DNA from: Notamacropus eugenii
Taxonomy: Eukaryota; Chordata; Mammalia; Diprotodontia; Macropodidae
NCBI RefSeq assembly: GCF_028372415.1
Contig: NC_092876.1
Location: 60,536,385-60,600,384, forward strand
Direction: 5' to 3'
DNA: 64,000 bases
This document shows, piece after piece, positions 45,420-57,725 of this stretch. Every line of letters starts with the position of its first letter. Position 1 is the stretch's first letter. The translations under genes and the position numbers were made by a program. The notes beneath the pieces are model-generated. The model saw nothing but the letters and a program-made list of their open reading frames with translations. It was not told the origin of the DNA and ran no database searches.

Positions 45420-45520
45420 TGAACTTGGAACATAGAATATTAGAGTTGAAAGGGACTTTGGGACAGAGAATGTTAGAATGACTGATTGGAAGGGACCTTA
45501 GAATATAAAATGTCAAAGCT
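45420..45520 (+). repeat. Short run of the ~36-bp minisatellite unit
   Basis: Three diverged units of the 'TTAGAATATAAAATGTCAAA...GGAAGGGACC' kind, as at 8815 and 15600. Confidence 0.6.
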
Positions 45521-45547
45521 GGCGTATACTTTGAAGACAATCTATCC

Positions 45548-45745
45548 CAGGACCTCTTAACCTGAGACTCATGAACTTGTATTTTTAAAAATTCTATAAC
45601 TGTATTTCAATATAATTGGTATCTTTTGTAATCCTATATATTTAATTCCTTTAAAAACATTATTCCAAAAAGTGATTCATCGGCTTCATCAGACTACTCA
45701 AGTTGTTTATAATGTGAAAAAGACTCCAAACCCTTGTTCTAGACT
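45548..45745. mobile_element. hAT-type copy in arm A
   Basis: 'CTCTTAACCTGAGACTCATG' at the left, 'AAAAACATTATTCCAAAAAG' and 'GGCTTCATCAGACTACTCAA' inside, as in the 31109 copy. Only its right part is present in arm A'. Confidence 0.65.
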
Positions 45746-46478
45746 CATTTTATCATTTTATAAGGGGAAAACAGAAATTCAAAGAGGTAGGAAATATCAC
45801 CAAGGCACCCAGGCCTCCACTAGCCCATGTCTCTCACTGTTTCCCATCAGCTATGGCATTTATCCCACAGAGACTGAAATGAAAACCCAGAGAGGCCTCT
45901 CCCATTAATCACTGACAATCTGATGGGATCAGTGACCAGCCTTTGGACCTGTGACTGAGCCAGGCTTATCATCACCTTTGGCCTCTTCAAAGCCCTTCAA
46001 AACCCAGGTACTAATAGATGGGTTTCCCTGTAACCACAACTATTGTACAAGTAGATTGGCCATTACCCTGTCTTTTGCTTCCCATTTCAGAAAACAGGCA
46101 AGCTGACCCCAAGCTAAACTAACCCCCAACATATTTCCTCTTCATTTTTTGCCCTCTTCCACACTTTTAATGCTACCTGCACCCCTATCAGGAAATTTCT
46201 ATTTACTTATTTTCTTTAAAAACAAACAAACAAACAACTCTTGCTACTTTTCATTTTTACATTGCTTTATTTTTAAAAATGTACTTACTTCTAGTTTTTA
46301 ACATTCACTTTTATAAGATTTTAAGTTGTAAATTTTCTGCCCCCTCCCCAGAATGTCATGCAATCTGATATTATGGCTCTATATGTGCAATCATGTTAAA
46401 TCTATTTTATTCATGTTGTGTAGAAGAGTTAGAACCAAAGGAGAAAGTCATGAGAAAAAAAGAGCTAAAAAAAAATTG

Positions 46479-46844
46479 AAGACAATTCCAAAAGACTCAT
46501 GATGGAGATAATGCTGCCCACCCCCAGAGAAAGAACTTTGGAGTCTGGGTACAGATCGAAGCATACTATTTTATCTTTTTTTTGTTTTTTCTTCCTTGTG
46601 GTTTTTCCTTTTTGTTCTGATTCTTCTACAACATGACTAATGTGGAAATAGCCCTCCCTCACTCAAAACAAAATTGAGTGCGAGTCATATCATTATTTCC
46701 CTGACGGCATGGTCTTCTTCGGCAACAAAGGACTAACACACACAATGTGGAAATATGTTTAACATGATTATACGTGTATAATCTATATCAGATTGCATGT
46801 CATCTTGGACAGGGGGAAGGGGAAGGAGGGGGAAAATTTAGAAG
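46479..46844 (+). mobile_element. L1 3' UTR (L1c) between A and B1
   Basis: 'AGACAATTCCAAAAGACTCA', T-rich block, 'GATTATACGTGTATAATC' and G-rich patch are L1 3' UTR in order. It is head-to-head with L1b of arm A, and the small insert 46651-46743 interrupts it. Confidence 0.8.
46651..46743 (+). mobile_element. 93-bp RTE-tail SINE with perfect target duplication
   Basis: Ends in an RTE 3' terminus ('GGTCTTCTTCGGCAACAAAG' + 'GACTAAC'). Flanked by AATGTGGAAATA at 46639-46650 and 46744-46755, identical 12-mers from the host L1. Confidence 0.85.
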
Positions 46845-46854
46845 TGAATGATCA

Positions 46855-47617
46855 TAGTACTCAAAATAGCTTAGTTATTCACACTTACTCTTCAAACAAT
46901 ATTGCTGTTACTGTATACAATGTTGTTTTGAGTCTGCTCATTTCACTCAGCATTATTTTATGCAAGTCTTTCCATGTTTTTCTAAAACCAACCTGCCTGT
47001 CACCTCTTACAGCATAGTAGTATTCCATTATATTTATGTACCTCAGTTCATTCAGCCACTTCCCAAATGATGGGCATTCCCTCAACTTCTAGTTCTTTAC
47101 CACCACAAAGAGAGTATCTATAAATCTTTTAAAACATAAAGGTTCTTTTCCATTTTCCCTTATCACCTTAGGAAACATACCCAATAGTAGTATTGCTGGG
47201 TCAAAGCATATACATAGTTTTGTAAGTCTGGGAATAATTCCAAATTGCTCTCCAAAATGGTTGGATCAATTCACAATTCTACCAACAGTGTATGTGTCCC
47301 AATTTTTCCATATTCTCTCCAGTATTTGTCATTTTCCACTTCTATCATTTTAGTCAACCTGATTGCTATGAGGTGGTACATAAGAGTTCTTTTTATTAAC
47401 ATTTCTCTAATCAACAATGATTTGGATAATTTTTTAATGTGACTACATATAGCTTTGATTTTTTTTCTTCTGAAAACTGTCTGATCCTATCTTTTGACCA
47501 TTTATCAACTGGAGAATGACTCATTCTTATAAGTTGATTCAGTTCTCTAGATATTTGAGATATGAAAACTTCATCTGAGAAACTGGCAATTTTCTGCTTT
47601 CCTTCTGATCTTGGTTA
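46855..47617 (-). mobile_element. L1 ORF2 C-terminal part, split by an LTR
   Basis: The minus strand encodes LLIREMLIKRTLMYHLIAI-type sequence, WREYGKIGTHT and MREXPSFGKWLNELRYXNIM, matching the L1 ORF2 C-terminus ('LAIREMQIKTTMRYHLTPV'). L1 sequence resumes after the LTR at 48141-48400. Confidence 0.85.
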
Positions 47618-48140
47618 TGCTGAGGTTTCGGGTGCTAGGGACCCCAAAATACCGACACACCAGATCCTGCTCAAATGAATTTGACACGTCTTCGTGAAGC
47701 CAAAGATAAACGAAGTTTATTAAGTATTCATCACACTGGGTTTACTCTTTAAGGAGTCTACCAGTTTTTAATGCTCACATAGACAAGCGGGCCAGATAGA
47801 ATCTCAGCTAGATAAGAGTCTGCACTGGATTAGACCAGAGCATCTACATAGAGGTGAGGTGGAACTTAAATACGGAAATATGGAAAAGACAGAGGGAAGA
47901 ATCCAGGGTGAGGCCCCAGGGATGGTCTTAATGGGGGAGGTCAACCTAGAATGTAGATTAAATCCAGAGAGGATCTTGATGGGAGTGGTGGGCAGCCTGG
48001 AGAATGAGATTTTCATAGGAAAAAAGGGTGGGGAGTACAACAGAGACTTGGGCATAGAGATAATGAAAAGCCCTGGGCTGAGAAGCCCAGGAAAGATTCA
48101 AGGAGAATTCAAGGAGGTTCCCAGAGTCTGAACTCCATCA
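47618..48140 (-). mobile_element. Solo LTR, 523 bp, in B1
   Basis: TG...CA-bounded (minus strand) LTR with 'GTATTTAAG' TATA-like and AATAAA signals, inserted in L1. Flanking GTTA/ATTA fit a short target duplication. No internal viral region. A ~99% identical copy lies at 54042-54564 because of the segmental duplication. Confidence 0.8.
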
Positions 48141-48414
48141 ATTACATTGGTTTTATTTGTAGAACACCTTTTTAATTGAATATAATCAAAATTATCCATT
48201 TTACATCCTACAATGCTTTATCTCTTATTTATTTATAAATTCTCTTATTCACAATTCTGATCGGTAATATATTCCATACTCTCCTGATTTACTTATCCTA
48301 TCTCCCTTTATATCTAGGTATGTATCCATTTTGACCTTATCTTGACAAACAGAGAAAGATATTGGTTTATACCTAGTTTTGCCAGACTGCTTTCCAGTTT
48401 TCCCAGCAATTGTA

Positions 48415-48525
48415 ATCCAATATGTTTTATTTTATTTTGTGCATTTAAAAACATTGTTCTGAGAAGGGGTCCATGGGCTTCACCAGATTGGCAAAGGGGT
48501 CCAGTTCAAAAATGGTTCGAAGTAG
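48415..48525. mobile_element. hAT-type right half
   Basis: 'TGTTCTGAGAAGGGGTCCAT' and 'GGTTCGAAGTAGGGGTTCC' match the right part of the element at 31109-31329. Confidence 0.6.
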
Positions 48526-48712
48526 GGGTTCCTACTTTAAGACTATATAGCAGTTACAGAGAAGGTGCTAATCTGCATTGACATTCCCAATACAAATTGA
48601 AATCCCAATTCTAAAATCCTCTGGAGCCCTGCCCCTCCCCTTTCAGTGCCCCACCTCTTCCCCTTTTTCCATTGTTTTCCTCCAGAAATTGTTCGGGATT
48701 TGAAATATTGCT

Positions 48713-50337
48713 ATCCCACCTCTGCCATTTACTTTGTGACCTCGAAGGAGTTCCTTCTCTGTGCCTCCATTTCCCTATCTCAGAGATGAAGAGTTTGAAC
48801 CAAATGATCTCTGAAGACCCTCCCAGCTCTATTGAGCCTACAGCCCTGAAGTTAAAGACAATAACATCAAGCCATCCATGACATACAGAAAGTCAGTACC
48901 TCACAGAATCCTCCTGTGCAATCTTCCTCATATAGCGAATTGTTCATGTTTGTTAAATTCCTGATAAAATAAAATTTTTTTTAAAAAAGCAAATTAAGGT
49001 TAGACAACCAGTGAAAAAGACAGAAAATCATTAAAGAAGAAAGCATGGTATTGAAAGCACCATGTTCCAATCTATCCACAGAACTTGAGAGCTGGCCATG
49101 GTCAGTACACAAGGAGTTGGGATCTCTTCAAGGACACGTGCTCCTGAGCATCTGTGACCTACAGTCTTAATGAGCTGCCTGAAGCTCAGAGGGATGATTT
49201 GTGCAGGGCTGAAGGGTTAGAATGTTAGAGTCAGGATTAGAACCCTGACTCCAAGTCCAGTATTAAATTACCTTCTAGAAAAACAGTGGGTTAACACCTG
49301 TATACAATCCCTGACAGTCTTCAGAGTTTTTCCACTTCTTAGCTTCAGCTTTCATGTTCCTTTTTCTTATTTTCTACTCTTCTGTTCTCGTTCATATCAT
49401 TGAATAATATTATATGTTGATATAAGAACAAATAAAATTTGTGTGAGAGAGAGAGAAAGAAAGAGACAGACAGACTGACAAGACAGAGACAGAAAGAGAG
49501 AGAAAGGGATGTGAGGGCACTCCTACCTGACAGAAATGATTTCTTGAGTAATACTTATTAAGGAGGTAAAGTTTATCTTTAGGGTCCTGTCGTTCCCTTC
49601 TGGGTCCCCAAAGCCTGGTGCTTTCTCTAGGTAACTCGGGAAGAAAGCAATCAGATCAGATTGTCCAAAGGGCTTAGGGATTTAAGACAGCCCAGAGGGT
49701 CAGAAATAGCACTAATTGGACTCAGAAACAACAACTGAATCTAGTCCAAGTTTGATGTGTGATCTTAGGCTTCCTCCCTATGGGACTGTGTCCTCCTCTA
49801 AAAAATTGGACTAATAGCTAGCATTTATATAGTGCTTCAAGGTTTGCTAAGTGTTTTACAAATATTACCTCATTTAATCCTCACAACAACCCTTGGAGGG
49901 AGGGAGGTAGTAATATCATCAACCCCATTTTTCAAATGGGGAAACTGAGGCTGAGAATAATCAAGTGACTTTCCCAAGGTCACAAATCTAGTAAGCATCT
50001 GAGGCTGGATTTGAACTCAGATCTTCCTCAATTCAGGGTCACCTAGTGTAGAACATTCCATGTATTTTCAAGCTTAAATAAAATGTCAGTTTTGCTGACC
50101 TGTCTCCTTCTGAGGAATGTATATATTTTGAAAAACAGCAAGTAAAAAATGAGCAGAACCAGGAAAACATTGTACACAGTAACAGAAACATTATGTGACA
50201 ATCAACATTGATAGATTTAACTCCTCTCCAGCAATGCAATGATCCAAGATAATTCCAAAGACTCACAATGGAGAATGCTATCCACCTCTAGAGAAAGAAC
50301 GATGGGGTCTGCTGACGGTAGCATGCTATTTGCTTTT
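48713..50337. other. Unduplicated spacer s2 of the palindrome
   Basis: Holds MIR-type pieces at 48690-48850 and 49130-49290, a GA-rich microsatellite at 49445-49510 and a full CORE-SINE on the minus strand at 49795-50050 ('GTTTGCTAAGTGTTTTACAA' to 'AGGGTCACCTAGTG'). It also holds the first part of an L1 3' end (L1b, + strand, from 50130). No gene. Confidence 0.6.
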
Positions 50338-50560
50338 TTTTTTTTTAGCTCTTTTTTTCTCATGACTTTCTCCTTTGGTTCTAACTCTTCTACACAACAT
50401 GAATAAAATAGATTTAACATGATTGCACGTATAGAACCATAATATCAGATTGCATGACATTCTGGGGAGGGGGGCAGAAAATTTACAACTTAAAATCTTA
50501 TAAAAGTGAATGTTAAAAACTAGAAATAAGTACATTTTTAAAAATAAAGCAATGTAAAAA
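50130..50560 (+). mobile_element. L1 3' end (L1b) crossing the left edge of arm A'
   Basis: ORF2 end, T run and 3' UTR are in normal order and continuous across 50338, where homology to arm A begins. So this edge of A' looks original, while the matching edge of A is truncated in the A/T run. Confidence 0.75.
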
Positions 50561-53134
50561 TGAAAAGTAGCAAGAGTTGTTTGTTTGTTTGTTTTTAAAG
50601 AAAATAAGTAAATAGAAATTTCCTGATAGGGGTGCAGGTAGCATTAAAAGTGTGGAAGAGGGCAAAAAATGAAGAGGAAATATGTTGGGGGTTAGTTTAG
50701 CTTGGGGTCAGCTTGCCTGTTTTCTGAAATGGGAAGCAAAAGACAGGGTAATGGCCAATCTACTTGTACAATAGTTGTGGTTACAGGGAAACCCATCTAT
50801 TAGTACCTGGGTTTTGAAGGGCTTTGAAGAGGCCAAAGGTGATGATTAGCCTAGCTCAGTCACAGGTCCAAAGGCTGGTCACTGATCCCATCAGATTGTC
50901 AGTGATTAATGGGAGAGGCCTCTCTGGGTTTTCATTTCAGTCTCTGTGGGATAAATGCCATAGCTGATGGGAAACAGTGAGAGACATGGGCTAGTGGAGG
51001 CCTGGGTGCCTTGGTGATATTTCCTACCTCTCTGAATTTCTGTTTTCCCCTTATAAAACGATAAAATGAGTCTAGAACAAGAGTTTGGAGCCTTTTTCAC
51101 ATTATAAACAACTTGGGTAGTCTGATGAAACCAATGAATCACTTTTTGGAATAATGTTTTTAAAGGAATTTCAATATGATCTAGGAAGTCTTCCTCTTCT
51201 CTCCAAGAGTCTTGGCCCAGGGCTCATTTCAAGTGACTCTCTCCTTAGTATCTAGGAGACCTGGTCCTGGAATTTCTCCATTTGTCCAGAAGCTCACTGC
51301 TGCTCTACTGCTGCTGGCACCTTCAGCACAGTCAGCACCAGGGCTGACCCAGGAATTTCCCTTCCCCCACCATCATTCAGGCATAAAACCACACCTCCCT
51401 GTAGCCCCACCTTGGGCTATTTTCCAATGAGCTCTGGATAAAATACCTTCACAGTAGATACTAAAAGTGTATATTCCTTTAAGAACTAACTACTCCCTAA
51501 TCCCTCCCTCAATCACCTAGTTACTATATTTGGCACATGTTTTACTATACATACTGTACAGTAAGCTTTACATAAATTTTACCTGTACTCCTCTAAGGTT
51601 TCAGGTTCCCTAAAAACTCCTGCCTGCTAAAAAGCAGAATAAATCCTGACCTTGACCTCAAGAATGATTGAGTCCATGAATTCATTCCAGGCAACTTGTC
51701 CCTGCACTCCAGTCTTTGTGGGGGTCTCACCCTCCCTTTCCAGCCCTCATCAAAATGACTAACATGGAAATGTTTTACATTATTGCACATTTATAACCTA
51801 TATCTGATTGCTCACCATCTGGGATGGGAGGAGAAGAGAGGAAGGGATAGAATTTGGAATTCAAAACTTTAAAAATTTATTTTAAAATGGCTTTAACATG
51901 TAATTGAGGGGAATAAAATACATATTAAAGAAGGAAAAGAAATTAAGTTCACTGGGCAGATCTCTCTGTTTTCAAAATGGAAAGGAAGATGGGGCAAGAG
52001 AAACCTTTTAAGCAATACCTGAAAAACATGTTTTGAAATGTAATTCAAGGGGAGAGGAGTGGCCAGGAACAAGTTGACAAATGATTATATTTCCAAACTT
52101 CCTTTCCCCAATGACTACATAGTGACCTAACTGGTTACAAGAACCTCACTAGCCACCTAATGGAAACAACTGAAAGCCAGCCCCAGCTCCTGAGCCATTC
52201 ACACCAAACTGTGACTTTAGCAAAACACCTTTGGCAAAATCTGAGGGTTCTAGCCTTCACTCTATCACTAACTGGCTGTGGGACCTTGGACAAGTAATCT
52301 ACTTCCTCTACTCCTCAGTTTCCACATCTATAAAATGAGTTCTGAAATCCTTTATTTCTGAGGTCTTTTCCACCTCTGAGTTTCTATATTTTGAGGGATT
52401 CTTTGACACCACCTTCTGTCTTCCTGCTCTCCTCCCAGGTCTGAAAGGGAAAGATCTAGATTAGGAGTCACAGAACTTGGATTTGAATCCTGAATCCACC
52501 ACTCACCACCTGTCTGACATTTTAAGAAAGTCATTTCCTTTTTCTGGACATCAATTTCCTAATCCGCAAAACGAAGGGTTGGTCTTCTAGGTCCCTGGCA
52601 GCTCCTCATAGTCTATGTTTTAAGGTCTCTTACAGCTCTAAGTTCAAGAAACATGACATAGTGGGTAGAGATCCAGCCAGGAAGATCTGGGCTTGAGTTC
52701 TACATTTGACTAGTCACTTATTACTTGTGTGACTCTGGACAAAGCACTTAATTTCTTATTGCTCTAGGCAACTACCTAAAATGGTGTTCTTAACCTGGAG
52801 TTTGTGGGAGAAAACAAAAGTACATCTACACATACATATATCTTTAATTGTTTTTTAAAATAACATTGTATTTCTTTTCAATTATATGTAAAGACAATTT
52901 TTACATTCACTTTTATAAAATTTTGAGTTCCAAATTTTGTGAATATATTTTAATCAACAACTGCAACAACTGTATTTCCATATAATTGATTTCAGTTGTA
53001 ACTCTACACTTTTCATTAATTTATTATTTGTTTGATTGTTTGTTTTGTGACATTTTGAGTTCCACATCTTCTTGTTCCCAACCCTGCATTGGAGAAGACC
53101 AACATTATACTTACACACACAAACACAAACACGA

Positions 53135-53165
<31 letters not shown>

Positions 53166-53278
53166 GAGAGATTGACACACAGAGAGAAATACGATGTATG
53201 CTTCCATATATCAGCTCTTTCTTTGGAAGTATATGGCATTTTCCTTCATAAGTGTTTTGTAGTTGACTTGAATGATCA
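50338..53278 (-). repeat. Palindrome arm A' (inverted copy)
   Basis: Reverse complement of 42807-46475, 0.73 kb shorter because one block next to the LTR is absent. Its right end falls at TGAATGATCA (53269-53278), shared with the start of segment B. Confidence 0.9.
51177..51752 (+). mobile_element. Solo LTR in arm A'
   Basis: Inverted twin of the LTR at 44336-44920, ending CA at 51752 and followed by L1 3' UTR 'AAATGACTAACATGG'. Age and family as for the twin. Confidence 0.65.
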
Positions 53279-55135
53279 TACTACTCAAAATAGCTTAGTT
53301 ATTCACACTTACTCTTCAAACAATATTGCTGTTACTGTATACAATGTTGTTTTGAGTCTGCTCATTTCACTCAGCATTATTTTATGCAAGTCTTTCCATG
53401 TTTTTCTAAAACCAACCTGCCTGTCACCTCTTACAGCATAGTAGTATTCCATTATATTTACGTACCTCAGTTCATTCAGCCACTTCCCAAATGATGGGTA
53501 TTCCCTCAACTTCTAGTTCTTTACCACCACAAAGAGAGTATCTATAAATCTTTTAAAACATAAAGGTTCTTTTCCATTTTCCCTTATCACCTTAGGAAAC
53601 ATACCCAATAGTAGTATTGCTGGGTCAAAGCATATACATAGTTTTGTAAGTCTGGGAATAATTCCAAATTGCTCTCCAAAATGGTTGGATCAATTCACAA
53701 TTCTACCAACAGTGTATGTGTCCCAATTTTTCCATATTCTCTCCAGTATTTGTCATTTTCCACTTCTATCATTTTAGTCAACCTGATTGCTATGAGGTGG
53801 TACATAAGAGTTCTTTTTATTAACATTTCTCTAATCAACAATGATTTGGATAATTTTTTAATGTGACTACATATAGCTTTGATTTTTTTTCTTCTGAAAA
53901 CTGTCTGATCATATCTTTTGACCATTTATCAACTGGAGAATGACTCATTCTTATAAGTTGATTCAGTTCTCTAGATATTTGAGATATGAAAACTTCATCT
54001 GAGAAACTGGCAATTTTCTGCTTTCCTTCTGATCTTGGTTATGTTGAGGTTTCGGGTGCTAGGGACCCCAAAATACCGACACACCAGATCCTGCTCAAAT
54101 GAATTTGACGCGTCTTCGTGAAGCCAAAGATAAACGAAGTTTATTAAGTATTCATCACACTGGGTTTACTCTTTAAGGAGTCTACCAGTTTTTAATGCTC
54201 ACATAGACAAGCGGGCCAGATAGAATCTCAGCTAGATAAGAGTCTGCACTGGATTAGACCAGAGCATCTACATAGAGGTGAGGTGGAACTTAAATACGGA
54301 AATATGGAAAAGACAGAGGGAAGAATCCAGGGTGAGGTCCCAGGGATGGTCTTAATGGGGGAGGTCAACCTGGAATGTAGATTAAATCCAGAGAGGATCT
54401 TGATGGGAGTGGTGGGCAGCCTGGAGAATGAGATTTTCATAGGAAAAAAGGGTGGGGAGTACAACAGAGACTTGGGCATAGAGATAATGAAAAGCCCTGG
54501 GCTGAGAAGCCCAGGAAAGATTCAAGGAGAATTCAAGGAGGTTCCCAGAGTCTGAACTCCATCAATTACATTGGTTTTATTTGTAGAACACCTTTTTAAT
54601 TGAATATAATCAAAATTATGCATTCTACATCCTACAATGCTTTATCTCTTGTTTATTTATAAATTCTCTTATTCACAATTCTGATCGGTAATATATTCCA
54701 TACTCTCCTGATTTACTTATCCTATCTCCCTTTATATCTAGGTATGTATCCATTTTGACCTTATCTTGACAAACAGAGAAAGATATTGGTTTACACCTAG
54801 TTTTGCCAGACTGCTTTCCAGTTTTCCCAGCAATTGTAATCCAATATGTTTTATTTTATTTTGTGCATTTAAAAACATTGTTCTGAGAAGGGGTCCATGG
54901 GCTTCACCAGAGTGGCAAAGGGGTCCAGTTCAAAAATGGTTCAAAGTAGGGGTTCCTACTTTAAGACTATATAGCAGTTACAGAGAAGGTGCTAATCTGC
55001 ATTGACATTCCCAATACAAATTGAAATCCCAATTCTAAAATCCTCTGGAGCCCTGCCCTTCCCCTTTCAGTGCTCCACCTCTTCCCCTTTTCCATTGTTT
55101 TCCTCCAGAAATTGTTCGGGATTTGAAATATTGCT
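53269..55135 (+). repeat. Segment B, copy 2 (fused to A')
   Basis: Direct copy of 46845-48712. Its left edge is the A' junction. Its right edge stops abruptly at 55135 inside what is a continuous MIR in copy 1, so copy 2 looks derived. Confidence 0.9.
54042..54564 (-). mobile_element. Solo LTR, 523 bp, in B2
   Basis: Same LTR as 47618-48140, carried along by the segmental duplication and not a separate insertion (identical flanks). Confidence 0.8.
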
Positions 55136-55980
55136 TTCTCTTATATTTAAAAGGGATATCCTAGGGATAAGGGCTAGCTAAAAGGAAGAGATACCATGTT
55201 TATGTAGTCACCCGAGGGTAACCATGGGAGATTCAAAATAGAAAGGAATCTAAGAATCCCCGATCTAGAAGGAATTTCCTGGGCCACCCATACCCACTGA
55301 TACTTATGCAAGAAATTTCCTCAGTACCATACCTTAGAAGTGATCATTCATCCTCTCCAGAAAGAGAGGGAACCTACTACCTCCCAAGTCACCTTTGAAT
55401 TTTAAAAAATTGCCAAGGTGTCTCATATAAGGAGATTCTCCCAGTTCCCATTAGATTTCCAGAAGATAGAACTGGGGCACTTTTCCATTTTGCTTCCCTA
55501 GTACTGTCTCAAGAATTTGTTTATTATCCTGAAGTGGATATCTGATTTCATTGGCATCGGGAGGTCTCCACTGAAGAACTCCCTTTAGCCAAAGCAGAGC
55601 AGTCATAATTTGTAGTCTTAAAGAGTTGCCCAGGGCACTGAGAAGGTTTAGCATTCCCCCATAAATCAAAGCAAAACATGACTCCAGGTTGTTCTGACTC
55701 TGAAGGCAGCACTCCAGCTGCCACACCATGTTACACCGAAGAGACCATTGGCAAACGTGACTTAAGTTGGATGAACACACATTAGATCATGAAAGGTAGT
55801 TTTAACCCTAACCAAGAGTCCTGTAAGCCCTACCCCCAACCCACTCCACCCCAGAGCACCTCACATTCCCTCTCTAGGTCTCCATATCCCCATATGTAAA
55901 AGTAAGAGACCTCCAAACTGCCTCTCACATCTTTCCAAGATCCTAAGGCACAGTACCTTGCACATGGTGGATGATTTATA
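55136..55980. other. Intergenic; unnamed dispersed repeat
   Basis: 55250-55400 ('AGAGAGGGAACCTACTACCT') resembles the repeat at 39835. A 109-codon minus-strand frame (55451-55780) shows no domain and is not called. Otherwise unrecognised. Confidence 0.4.
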
Positions 55981-56182
55981 AGTGAAAATAATATCATATA
56001 TATAAACATACAATATTTATATATAAATATAAATTTACAAATTCAGAATTGGGGCATATGCATGTGATATGCATATAAAAAAAGGAATAATAAGAATTCA
56101 GAGAAGCGTGTCTAAACTGATGCAAAGTAAAGTAAGCAGAACCAGGGACGATGAAGTACAAAATGACAGTTACAACCTAAAC
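55981..56182 (+). mobile_element. AT microsatellite and short L1 fragment
   Basis: TATATAAATA-type repeats to 56060, then an L1 ORF2-end fragment ('AAAGTAAGCAGAACCAGGGA'). Confidence 0.65.
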
Positions 56183-56367
56183 CTGAAAGGTTCCTCACCT
56201 TTTTTGCGTTCTGGACCCTTTGGGCAGTATCTGATAGTCTGTGAACCCCATCTCAGAAGGGTGTTTGTAAATGAATAAAATAAAATCTGTTGGATTACAA
56301 AAGAAACTGATTATATTGAAATAGTTATGTTTTTTTAAGTTCAGAGACCTCAGATTAAGAATTCCTG
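56183..56367. mobile_element. hAT-type copy near CDA
   Basis: 'AAAGGTTCCTCACCTTTTTT' left and 'CCTCAGATTAAGAATTCC' right are decayed inverted ends. The interior 'GGATTACAAAAGAAACTGAT' is typical of the group. Confidence 0.6.
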
Positions 56368-56699
56368 ATGCAAATGGAAAAAACAACAGAATCCCAGGCC
56401 AACTGCTGTGTAATTATCCTGACTGAGAAAATGCCATTTCATTCCATCTTAGGAGAGACAGGGCAATGGATATGGAATATCTGATACTCTGTTTCACTTA
56501 AGTGATATGTTATTGGTTATGCTGAACTGGTTTTCCCTCTTTTTAAAAAATTCTGTTACAAGAACTGATTCTGGGTAGGATAGAGATATATTCAGAAATA
56601 AAGATGCTGTTAAAACAAAACTAACAATATTTTTTAAATGTTTGTGAAATGGAGCTGGCTTTTTCTGTGCTTCAGAGTGGGAGGGTGTTGGTATTATCC
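56368..56699. other. Intergenic, nothing recognised
   Basis: AT-rich spacer before the CDA promoter. Confidence 0.4.
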
Positions 56700-57500
<801 letters not shown>

Positions 57501-57725
57501 CTCCTCCAGGAGATGCTCCTGCTAATTTTTAAATCTTAGAAGATGAATTAAAATGAACTTGTAAATAAAATTATATTTCAATAAGACAACTTCAAACTGT
57601 TAAAACTTTTTTTAAAAACAGAAAGTTTTTTTAAAAAATATTAAATTGTGGATTAAAAAACAACATTTTGCTCTATGTGGGTGTGTCCTCACAGTCTTAG
57701 CACAGAGTATTCCAAAGGGGCCTTT

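Larger units (their letters stand above)
42807..46475 (+). repeat. Palindrome arm A
   Basis: This 3.67-kb segment reappears reversed at 50338-53278 with the same succession of elements: L1a 3' UTR, hAT end, MIR pieces, L1 3' UTR, solo LTR, hAT copy, L1b 3' UTR. Similarity by eye is about 98% over long stretches. The right edge lies in the A run 46467-46475, after which unrelated-orientation L1 sequence begins, so this edge looks like a breakpoint. Confidence 0.9.
46845..48712 (+). repeat. Segment B, copy 1 (source-like)
   Basis: 1.87 kb repeated directly at 53269-55135, with about 15 base differences noticed by eye. It contains minus-strand L1 ORF2 sequence, a solo LTR and part of a hAT element. 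At its right edge (48712) a MIR reads on without interruption, so this copy looks original. Confidence 0.9.

Noticed and set aside
42807-53278. Duplicated small frames in the palindrome taken as a gene family
   Set aside because: Identical frames are copies of LTR, L1 and microsatellite sequence made by the segmental duplication.
55451-55780. 109-codon minus-strand frame
   Set aside because: No recognised domain, no splice context, no conservation evidence; chance length in repeat-like DNA.
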